Shown here piece by piece: positions 15,313-23,076 of a DNA stretch of 64,000 nucleotides (position 1 is its first letter; every line of letters starts with the position of its first letter). Below the pieces are notes generated by a model. That model made no database searches, was not told the DNA's origin, and saw only the letters and a list, made by a program, of their open reading frames with translations. The position numbers were made by a program, and so were the translations under genes. Origin of the DNA: Carboxylicivirga sp. (lineage in GTDB: Bacteria; Bacteroidota; Bacteroidia; Bacteroidales; Marinilabiliaceae); the NCBI GenBank assembly GCA_025210475.1, contig JAOARW010000088.1, positions 1 to 64,000 of the forward strand, read 5' to 3'.

Positions 15313-18147
15313 TCAAACGTTCTTATCCGGATCTTTAAATGCTTTGATATAATCGTACACACGTCTTTGCACACGAGCTTCATTTAAACCATAGCCCAAT
15401 TTTTCAATTTCCTTTTCATTATATCGGTGTTGCGCCAATATGCTTGAAAGCTGAGCCTCTAAGGCAGAGCGACGCCACATGGGATGATCTGCTTTGGACT
15501 TAAGCTTCTCAGCACGTTGTTGTTCCTTGTTTATTTCCACTCTCGAAACATAACTGGCATAAGGAAAGCGATCAAAATTTTCTACAATTCGCTGGGTCTC
15601 ATAAATAAAATCAACAGACTCATTCATAGCATAAGCCTGACGCTTGATTTCCAGACGAAGCGTAAAAATCTTTTTGGAAGCGATCCTCATGGTCACCTCA
15701 TTATTTTTTACATCTACTTTTTCAGTTTCTTCTTCCAGAAGGTTAGTTAACACCGCCTTTTGGATTTGTAATTTTGAACTTAAGCGGCATGTGCTTTCTT
15801 TCATTCCAGCGTTATAAGCTCTAATAATAATGGCTTGCTTGTCTTCACTGCGTTTTAAGGCAGTTATTTTAACCGTGTTATTGCTGTCGGTAATTGAAAA
15901 GAAGGAATCATTAGTGCTAAGTGTACCTTTGTGGCGATCAGTAGTGCAAAGTAACAGGTCGGTGTTATAGATATTTGCAACCTGGCATACCTGACCCTGA
16001 TCGGTATTGCCCTGGTGTGGATAAACGGCATATTCGAAAGCCATCTCGCGCAGGCATTGAGCATCGGGTGTGAATATTTCAGGGCCGGCATCACCTATTC
16101 TCGAATTAATATCTTTTGCAATCCAGCCCACCGAGCGAAAGAGGGTTAAGGCAATGGTGTCCTGTTCTATGATTTGATATTCGGGCAGACCTCTGGAAAG
16201 AATTGCCAAACCGTTTTCTTCATCATTGATATCTACAAACTCACGGTTTAGAAAGATGGTATTGGGTTTTGCTTCACGGGCACCTATTATCACTTTTTTA
16301 ACATCTTCCGGAATGCTTGATTCATCATAGTCATCCAGATGTATAGGACGTTGAACGACATCAAAGGGACTGCCGGCATGCGCAACATCTGATTGAATAT
16401 CGGTTTTGAATAAAACACGCATGCGATGATCTTTTACGGTGTTGCGCAAAAGGGTTTTGCATTTGACGATATCAGAATCAGCTTCAATGGTATAGTAGGT
16501 AACAATGGGTAAATCGCGCATTGTTTCACTTCGGGTGCTGTGGTTTTGAGCATCCGACTCGGGTAAACTCATTATCAATTCTACCCTGAATGTGGCCAGT
16601 GTATCACTTTGCTCCGCCAGAGTGATGTGTGCCTGGCAATCTTTACTCGTAATAATTTGGTCAACATCAGGATAGGAATAGTTGTATTCATCACCTGTGT
16701 CGGCACCATTCTCAAAAATTCCCTGATTTTGATATGATTTGCCCGATGTGATATGCAATAAATTAAACGAACCATTAGGATTAAATTCGACTTTTATCAG
16801 GCCATTACTTACTTTCAGTCCTTCTGTAATTACCGGATGGTTAGGTTTATCAGCTTTTTCGATTACCTTGTATCCCATGGCAGGAATGGCCTTGACAAAG
16901 AAATTGCCAGACTCGAATGCCAGATTGCCTGTAAGCTCGTAAAGGGAAGTGTTAAATACAACCCTTACCTCCTTGCTTTTAGCTTTTGAAGTGTTGATGA
17001 GGCTGCAAAGCTCAGTCAGTTTTTTCTCAGTCAGTGATTGACTCAGTTGGTGTACCACGCGTGTGCGGTTTTCCATTTCAATATGCACATCATCAATGCT
17101 GACACCACATATACTGTCGTGCGGATGGTTTTTAAGCAGCGTTTTCCAGGCTTCTTGTATGAGCGTTTTTTCATACTCACCACCTAAAAGCCAATTGAGG
17201 GCAGAAAGAGGTTCCACGCGCTTTTCAAGAGCTTTTTGCTCCTGGTCGTTTTGTAGTTTCAGGTACATACGAGCCGACATAACACCCGGAAAAACAGAAA
17301 TAAACCGACCACTGTAAAGTGCTCCTTCCAGGGTTTTAAGAGTAGGATTCTCATCCATGACGGCATTGATATATTTTTCAGGATTACTCTGAATAACTTT
17401 AAAATCATCAGTATCCATTTGTCCCTTTGCCAGATGCGGTTGAATGTCGTCGGGAATCATTTCCTGGTCGTAACCATTCATTAGCAGGAGGTGGCTTGAT
17501 GTAGCAAATGGCGATAGTTTGTTTACTTCATCAAGCACCCGCTCTTTCATAATATCACTGTGTTCGGCCAGTCGCATAACATTGCGATAACTGTCGAGTA
17601 AATAGATAGATGGGATGTTGGTGCCATCGGGCGATTGCCATATAAACTCCGATTGAACATCATTGGGATTCATTTCAACACCACGCCAAACATACAGGCC
17701 CTTTAAATTAAATTGACGGTGTATCTGAGCTGTTTGTGAAATTTGCCCGAAATTATCCAGCATCCAGCCAACCTGCATGGCACCGCCTAGTTCTCTGGCG
17801 GCTGAAATACCATAAAGCAGGTTGCGAACCAACGATTCTTCGCTTAATAACTGCCAGTCGGGCTGTAAGTAATAAGGACCGATGAAAAGACGCTTCTGAT
17901 CCACATATTTGCGAATCTTGCGCTTGTAATGGTTAACATTATACTGATGCTTGTCCAGCTCTTCGAAGTAATCTTCAACCATGGCCATTTGCCCATCCAA
18001 CACAAAGATATACTCAGGTTCCTTTTCGAACATCCGAAACAGGTTATCGAAAAATGGAATTAACCATTGGTTGGTGTACTTACTGTTTAAGTACCATTCT
18101 CTGTCCCAATGTGTATGCGATATTATATGTGCCGTTTTTCGTTTCAC
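15313..18147 (-). CDS. Glycoside hydrolase family 38 alpha-mannosidase (possible mannosylglycerate/mannosylglucosylglycerate hydrolase)
   Basis: This 944-residue protein has no signal peptide, so it acts in the cytoplasm. GH38 zinc ligands are visible in SHTHWDREW (His13, Asp15), Asp131 in GWMLDNFGQ, the likely nucleophile, and a later NHPHDSICGVSIDD. The length and architecture fit bacterial GH38 enzymes such as MngB. GH38 enzymes hydrolyse alpha-mannosides with retention. It follows the GH13_18 gene by 21 nt and ends just before a strong terminator. With the phosphorylase and glycerate kinase alongside, mannose release from mannosylglucosylglycerate is a good guess; ordinary alpha-mannosides remain possible. 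The start is GTG at 18147, since the nearest ATG is out of frame. Confidence 0.9.
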   Translation of the reverse strand: MKRKTAHIISHTHWDREWYLNSKYTNQWLIPFFDNLFRMFEKEPEYIFVLDGQMAMVEDYFEELDKHQYNVNHYKRKIRKYVDQKRLFIGPYYLQPDWQLLSEESLVRNLLYGISAARELGGAMQVGWMLDNFGQISQTAQIHRQFNLKGLYVWRGVEMNPNDVQSEFIWQSPDGTNIPSIYLLDSYRNVMRLAEHSDIMKERVLDEVNKLSPFATSSHLLLMNGYDQEMIPDDIQPHLAKGQMDTDDFKVIQSNPEKYINAVMDENPTLKTLEGALYSGRFISVFPGVMSARMYLKLQNDQEQKALEKRVEPLSALNWLLGGEYEKTLIQEAWKTLLKNHPHDSICGVSIDDVHIEMENRTRVVHQLSQSLTEKKLTELCSLINTSKAKSKEVRVVFNTSLYELTGNLAFESGNFFVKAIPAMGYKVIEKADKPNHPVITEGLKVSNGLIKVEFNPNGSFNLLHITSGKSYQNQGIFENGADTGDEYNYSYPDVDQIITSKDCQAHITLAEQSDTLATFRVELIMSLPESDAQNHSTRSETMRDLPIVTYYTIEADSDIVKCKTLLRNTVKDHRMRVLFKTDIQSDVAHAGSPFDVVQRPIHLDDYDESSIPEDVKKVIIGAREAKPNTIFLNREFVDINDEENGLAILSRGLPEYQIIEQDTIALTLFRSVGWIAKDINSRIGDAGPEIFTPDAQCLREMAFEYAVYPHQGNTDQGQVCQVANIYNTDLLLCTTDRHKGTLSTNDSFFSITDSNNTVKITALKRSEDKQAIIIRAYNAGMKESTCRLSSKLQIQKAVLTNLLEEETEKVDVKNNEVTMRIASKKIFTLRLEIKRQAYAMNESVDFIYETQRIVENFDRFPYASYVSRVEINKEQQRAEKLKSKADHPMWRRSALEAQLSSILAQHRYNEKEIEKLGYGLNEARVQRRVYDYIKAFKDPDKNV

Positions 18148-18168
18148 AACATGATGTTAAAATGATTA

Positions 18169-19830
18169 TCATAGTTTTTTAATCCAGATAAAAGAGAAGG
18201 GTTTAAGTACTTCTTTTTCTGTTGCTCCGTCGTCTAATAGGATAGTTCCATGGGCATATTGGCTAAAGCTTTTTTCTTCGGAAGTGAAGTTGTGCAAACA
18301 CAAAATACTTTCATTATCACAGTTGCGCTCAATTATAAAAAGGCCATTATCATTATAGAATTTAGCTTGTCCGAACGGGTGAAAAGCGCCTTGCCCTTTT
18401 CGGATTTTAAGCATGTTCTTATAGCGTTGGTGTACTTTATAACGCAAAGATTGATTGTTGTTTAGTTCTTCACTAAGGGTTGCAAAATCAAGCTTTTCGC
18501 GGTTTATCCTGCGTTTTATGCCTGAACTTTTTGCGCCATCCACATCATTGGAAGAGCCTAGCAATGAGTGATAATAAACACCTGGAACCCCCGGCATGGT
18601 AATCATTACCGATTGGCTTAACAGAAATCGCTGTGCACGTTCTTCATGGCTTGACGAAGGATTTGTAATAAAATCCATGTAATTACAGTTGAGCTCATAA
18701 GGCGATTCTGAACCGTCTGGATTGGTTTTGTAAGAAACGAAACCACCGTGTTCTTTGGCTTTATCAGCCAGGTGATTTATTTCTTCATCTGAAATAATGC
18801 CTTGTAACGGGCGAACACCAATACCATCGTGGCTGGCTGTGAAATTGAAAAAGCAGGTTTGCTCAGATGGTAGTTGCAGTGATTGTGCCCAGTTGGTTAG
18901 TACCTCAACATTTTCGTTGTGGATGCTAAAGGCCAACAGTGGTGGTAAACTGAAATTATAAACCATGTGGGCTTCGTTGGTTCCATCTCCAAAGTACGAG
19001 ATATTCTCGTTATGAGGCACATTTGTTTCGGTAATGATCACAACCTGTGGGGCAACTAATTCGAGAATCGATCTGTAGGTTTGGATAATCATATGTGTTT
19101 CATCGAGGTGAATACACGAAGTGCCCAATTTTTTCCACATAAATGCGATGGCATCCAAACGAATCATGCGAGCACCATAGGAGATATACTCCAGTAGTAC
19201 TTCCAATACCTTGAGAAATACATCGGGATGGCCATAGTTAATATCCACCTGGTCCTCCGAAAAGGTAGTCCACACGTATACTTCCTTCTCATCTTTAATA
19301 TAGGGATGGAGTAGGGGGTGAGTACGTGGTCTTGTTACTTTTTTCAGATCTTCATTGGACGGATCTTCTTCAATAAAAAAGTTGGCAAAGTCTTCGTGCC
19401 CTTTTAAATAGTTTTTAAACCAGTCAGATGACTTTGAAATGTGGTTGATGACAGCATCGAACATTAATTTAACATCGCCACTAAGTTTTTGGATGTCTTC
19501 CCAATCGCCATATTCAGGGTTTACTATCAGGTAGTCCACCACCGAAAAACCATCGTCGGAGGTAAAGGGGTAAAACGGAAGAATATGGACATAATTCACA
19601 CATTCACTAAGCAGTTCGTTATAGGCTTTGTTAAGCGTTTTAAGAGACTTTTCTCCAGATTTCTTAAAACTGTCGGCATAGGAAATAAGCACCACATCAT
19701 TCGCCGTAAGATTAAATGCTTCCGACGTAATATTGCTTTTGTAGTGATGGATAATGGTATCCAGTTTATTCATCACTTCATTGGCATGTTGTGGATATAA
19801 GTGTTTGATATTTTGCTGAATCGTTTTCAT
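18169..19830 (-). CDS. GH13 subfamily 18 phosphorylase, probable glucosylglycerate phosphorylase
   Basis: This 553-residue cytoplasmic protein is sucrose-phosphorylase-like. The catalytic triad is Asp226 (MIRLDAIAF, nucleophile), Glu268 (IITETNVPH, acid/base) and Asp335 (TASHDGIGVRP). The family uses phosphate to split alpha-glucosides into glucose 1-phosphate. Known members act on sucrose, sucrose 6-phosphate, glucosylglycerol or glucosylglycerate. The RPLQG loop after the third aspartate differs from the DIG loop I associate with true sucrose phosphorylases. Combined with glycerate kinase and a GT4 in the same locus, glucosylglycerate (products Glc-1-P and glycerate) is my preferred substrate. 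Its ATG directly abuts the GT4 stop codon (TAA|ATG), which indicates coupled translation. Confidence 0.85.
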   Translation of the reverse strand: MKTIQQNIKHLYPQHANEVMNKLDTIIHHYKSNITSEAFNLTANDVVLISYADSFKKSGEKSLKTLNKAYNELLSECVNYVHILPFYPFTSDDGFSVVDYLIVNPEYGDWEDIQKLSGDVKLMFDAVINHISKSSDWFKNYLKGHEDFANFFIEEDPSNEDLKKVTRPRTHPLLHPYIKDEKEVYVWTTFSEDQVDINYGHPDVFLKVLEVLLEYISYGARMIRLDAIAFMWKKLGTSCIHLDETHMIIQTYRSILELVAPQVVIITETNVPHNENISYFGDGTNEAHMVYNFSLPPLLAFSIHNENVEVLTNWAQSLQLPSEQTCFFNFTASHDGIGVRPLQGIISDEEINHLADKAKEHGGFVSYKTNPDGSESPYELNCNYMDFITNPSSSHEERAQRFLLSQSVMITMPGVPGVYYHSLLGSSNDVDGAKSSGIKRRINREKLDFATLSEELNNNQSLRYKVHQRYKNMLKIRKGQGAFHPFGQAKFYNDNGLFIIERNCDNESILCLHNFTSEEKSFSQYAHGTILLDDGATEKEVLKPFSFIWIKKL

Positions 19831-21159
19831 TTAAAAAAGTTTTTTCAATAATAAACTTAAAGCTTTAACAGACAGGTGCTGATTGGCAATATTGTAGTTC
19901 TCTTGCACGCAAAGGATACGATGATCTTTATTAATGAGGAAACGAATGGTTTCTTTCACAGCCAGCAACAAAGTTTGGGGATTTATCGAGGCTAGTTTAT
20001 TAACCCGTTTATATCTGTTGCCAAGCGAAATGATATTAAAATTGTATTGGGCAATATCAGAACCATAAACCGGATATTCGTAAGTAACAACCGGTATTTT
20101 GGCAACCAGAGCCTCTATAAATTGGTTGCCCCATCCTTCCAGAATGCTCGGATACGTTACAATGTCGGCCATGGTATACGCATCCCACAATGAATATATT
20201 TTTTTACCCTCCTCTGTTCGCCTCTGGTGATCAATGCTATCTGACGCATTAATGAGTTGAACATTTTTTTCTTCAGCGTAACTCAATAGCAAATCATAAT
20301 AGGGCTCATCTTCTACCATGCCCGCCAGTACCAGGTATATCTTACTGTCGGCGGTAAACGATTGACCATTGTATAATGGCAGATCAGATGGTTGATCAGT
20401 TATTTTATTTAGTTCAGCAATAAGATCGATGGCCAGTTCAATGCCCTTACGTTCAACCACGCGGGTGGCCTGAAGAAATACCAGATCGTTGGGTTTGATG
20501 CCCAGCGATGAGCGCAGGTCCTGGTTGTAATTGTCTATTGCAATCAGGTTTTGTTCAAAGTCAAAAACATTGGGCACCACAGTGGCATCAATGTTAAAAC
20601 GTTTTTTTAGCTCGTTTTTAGCCAGGTGGTTGATGCAGACATGTTGAATGTTGTCATCAACCGGAGGAAAATACGATTGTAAAATATCACGAACGAAGTC
20701 ATAGATAGGTGAGGAGTACAAGTCTCTTTCCCAGTGAAAATCATGGTGATGGCAGATGGCTTTGACGCCACTGTTCTTTATAGCACGATAGAAAGCAATT
20801 CCTGCCGATAAGCCCCAACCAAGCGATAAAATATTGTTGGGTACAATAACATCGGGTTTATGGGTGTTAATGATCGTGAGTAACTCTTTTTCGATGGTAT
20901 CGGCCAAATCAAAAATTTGTTTCTCCAGCTCTTTCTCCAATCCGTTAACGTCGTCGCCGTAGGCTTTTTGTACGATATTTAAGTTCTCCTCATTTTTATA
21001 ATGGAGACTTTTTATGATCTCGGCCTCGCAGTTGCCTGAACTGCCGGCAATGTAAAACACCTCGTGCCCATTCTGTTCAAGTGCTTTTTTCCACTTGTCC
21101 ATTTCCAACGAAACACCATCGGTTTCTCCAACTCTAAAATGACATAAAGCAATTTTCAT
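19831..21159 (-). CDS. GT4 family glycosyltransferase, possible mannosylglucosylglycerate synthase
   Basis: This 442-residue GT-B fold enzyme has an N-terminal acceptor domain that begins MKIALCHFRVGETDGVSLEM with a glycine-containing donor loop. The C-terminal domain has EGWGNQFIEALVAK, the E-x7-E motif of retaining GT4 enzymes (about residues 340-350). The opening RVGETDGVSLEM...W is, from memory, also seen in enzymes that mannosylate glucosylglycerate (MggS-type); I cannot verify this by search. No signal peptide. It heads the GT4-GH13_18-GH38 run. Finding a synthase beside degradative enzymes is odd; it may make the same solute, or act on an unrelated acceptor. The general family is firm, the substrate is an inference. 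Confidence 0.8.
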   Translation of the reverse strand: MKIALCHFRVGETDGVSLEMDKWKKALEQNGHEVFYIAGSSGNCEAEIIKSLHYKNEENLNIVQKAYGDDVNGLEKELEKQIFDLADTIEKELLTIINTHKPDVIVPNNILSLGWGLSAGIAFYRAIKNSGVKAICHHHDFHWERDLYSSPIYDFVRDILQSYFPPVDDNIQHVCINHLAKNELKKRFNIDATVVPNVFDFEQNLIAIDNYNQDLRSSLGIKPNDLVFLQATRVVERKGIELAIDLIAELNKITDQPSDLPLYNGQSFTADSKIYLVLAGMVEDEPYYDLLLSYAEEKNVQLINASDSIDHQRRTEEGKKIYSLWDAYTMADIVTYPSILEGWGNQFIEALVAKIPVVTYEYPVYGSDIAQYNFNIISLGNRYKRVNKLASINPQTLLLAVKETIRFLINKDHRILCVQENYNIANQHLSVKALSLLLKKLF

Positions 21160-21190
21160 GTGTTTAATTTTTTTCAGTTGTCATAACTTG

Positions 21191-21205
21191 TCCCGCTTGG
21201 CGGGA
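21191..21205. repeat. Short palindrome upstream of the GT4 gene
   Basis: TCCCGC-TTG-GCGGGA lies in the 118-nt gap between the symporter stop and the GT4 start. It is a strong small hairpin without a following T-run on the minus strand. It may affect transcript stability or separate symporter from enzyme expression. Confidence 0.5.
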
Positions 21206-21225
21206 TGGAACTCTCAAAAAAATTT

Positions 21226-21239
21226 AATCATTCTCCTGT
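21226..21239 (-). promoter_or_regulatory. Leader motif shared with the glycerate kinase gene (copy 2)
   Basis: This is the second exact copy of AATCATTCTCCTGT (plus-strand reading), 67 nt upstream of the GT4 ATG. The other copy precedes the glycerate kinase gene. Two identical 14-mers in two short leaders of one locus are unlikely by chance. Confidence 0.45.
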
Positions 21240-21277
21240 CTGTAATTTTTATGATTAAAATTTTCATGTTCGTTTCA

Positions 21278-22921
21278 TCAGGCAAATATTTGAGGTATGT
21301 AATAACTAAAGATAACGATGGCGATAAAGAATGCGATTAGGATATACGACTCTTTTATAAAAATGTCTTTTAGGCGTAATTTGTAATTAATCACCATGCT
21401 TTTATTGTTTTGATCCTTAACAAGGGTGCTGACGATATAAGCGATACCCACACAAAGACCGAAACCTGTAAAGTTCAGCCAGATCCAGAAAATATCTACG
21501 CCCGGATCGAAGCCAATGATTTCCTGCATCGTTTTGGAAAATATCAGGTTAATAAGTACAGATGCGATGATACCGGCATTCATACCATATTTATTTACTT
21601 TTTTAGAAAAGATGGCCAATAGGAAGGTTGCCAATACAGGGCCGTAAAAGACCGAACCAATGGCATTGATTATTTCAATGACCGAACTTTCGCTGCCCCC
21701 CAATAGAAACGCACAGGCAATGCATACCCCACCCCAGAATACGACGGCAGCTTTTGAAACAGCCATGTATTTTTTACCTTCCAGTTTCTTTTTTCCCCGG
21801 TTAAAGAAGTCTTCAACCGACACGGCAGAAAGGGAATTAACCGTTGAGCTTAAAGATGACATGGCAGCCGATAAGATGCCCACCATTAATAATCCGATTA
21901 CGCCATGGGGTAAATATTTGGTGATAAATACAGGCACCATTAAATCGGGCTTAACACCCGAGGAAGCATACTCCTCAGGAAAATATTTTTGGGTAACAGC
22001 ACCGATATCTGTTAAAAAATCGGGTGCAACGCTTAACAAACCACCTAAAACCAGTCCCATGGTACAATAAACCAAAACAACCGGCATTCGAAGCATGCCA
22101 TTGGCCAATAGTAGAGTATGTATCGTTTTTTCATTTTTGGCCGATAACAGCCTTTGTGCCTGGGTTTGATCGCAACCGTAATACGATGCATATAAGAAAA
22201 AACCTCCAATGAGCATAGGCCATATGCCATACTCGGCGCCCTCGCCAATACCAAAGTTACTTTGTATAACCTGCAGGCGTGCCGCATCAACATTGGCTAA
22301 GGAACCACCATGGTCAATCATCAGGTTATAGCCATAAACCAAACAGATAACCAGGCCTGCAAATAGAATGATCATTTGAATGGTATCGCCCCAAACCACT
22401 GCTTTCATTCCGCCTTGCCACGAATAAATGATGGTTACCAAACAAATCATTGGGATTGTATAGATAAAATCAATATCTAATACTGCCTGAAGTATAATGG
22501 CGATGGTATAAACCATAACACCTGTTCCCAGTGCCCGGCTGATTTGAAAAACAATACTTAATATCATGCGGGTTGAAGCATCAAATCGTTTTTCAACAAA
22601 TTCGTAAATACTGACAACTCCCGATTTAAAAATGGGTGGAATCAGGATGACCATGATGAAAAACATCGCTAATGGAACGGCAAATTCAAAGCTTAACCAT
22701 TTCATACCTCCACCAGCTTTTAAGGCTACAAAAGCCGGGGCAGAAACAAAACTGATGGCCGATAGCTGGGTGGCCATTGTGGATAAACTCAAGGGGAACC
22801 AACTCAAACTTTTTCCGCCAAGAAAATAGTCGGTGGAGTCTTTATTCTCCTTAAAAAAATAGCCCATCCCCAGGAAGCTGGCAAAGTATAAAAGTATAAC
22901 GATGTAATCGAGCCAATTCAT
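21278..22921 (-). CDS. Sodium:solute symporter (SSS family)
   Basis: This 547-residue inner-membrane protein has about 13-14 helices. The start MNWLDYIVILLYFASFLGMGYFF and STDYFLGGKSLSWFPLSLS are typical of SSS proteins, where the segment ATQLSAISFVSAPAF forms part of the sodium/substrate site. It lies between the TonB receptor and the GT4 gene, all on the minus strand, so it probably carries the solute that crosses the outer membrane through the receptor. In this context the substrate could be an anionic or neutral glycoside such as glucosylglycerate; the family also moves sugars, sialic acid and amino acids. Confidence 0.9.
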   Translation of the reverse strand: MNWLDYIVILLYFASFLGMGYFFKENKDSTDYFLGGKSLSWFPLSLSTMATQLSAISFVSAPAFVALKAGGGMKWLSFEFAVPLAMFFIMVILIPPIFKSGVVSIYEFVEKRFDASTRMILSIVFQISRALGTGVMVYTIAIILQAVLDIDFIYTIPMICLVTIIYSWQGGMKAVVWGDTIQMIILFAGLVICLVYGYNLMIDHGGSLANVDAARLQVIQSNFGIGEGAEYGIWPMLIGGFFLYASYYGCDQTQAQRLLSAKNEKTIHTLLLANGMLRMPVVLVYCTMGLVLGGLLSVAPDFLTDIGAVTQKYFPEEYASSGVKPDLMVPVFITKYLPHGVIGLLMVGILSAAMSSLSSTVNSLSAVSVEDFFNRGKKKLEGKKYMAVSKAAVVFWGGVCIACAFLLGGSESSVIEIINAIGSVFYGPVLATFLLAIFSKKVNKYGMNAGIIASVLINLIFSKTMQEIIGFDPGVDIFWIWLNFTGFGLCVGIAYIVSTLVKDQNNKSMVINYKLRLKDIFIKESYILIAFFIAIVIFSYYIPQIFA

Positions 22922-23001
22922 GCTAGTTGATTTATTTAGTTCATAATCTGAGTTCTGATATTTAAGCCAAACTCAGCTTTAAAGCAATGTAACTAAAATC
23001 C

Positions 23002-23027
23002 GGAAGAGGGCACTTTTACCCTCTTCC
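23002..23027 (-). promoter_or_regulatory. Hairpin between the TonB receptor and symporter genes
   Basis: A perfect 9-bp stem GGAAGAGGG/CCCTCTTCC has an 8-nt loop, 50 nt after the receptor stop codon. On the minus strand it is followed by GGATTTTAG rather than a clean T-run, so it could be a weak terminator or an RNA-stabilising element that makes receptor mRNA more abundant than symporter mRNA. Confidence 0.55.
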
Positions 23028-23076
23028 TGGTTTAGCCCAAAATAAATTTGGATTGAAGTATATTGAAGTTCTGGTT

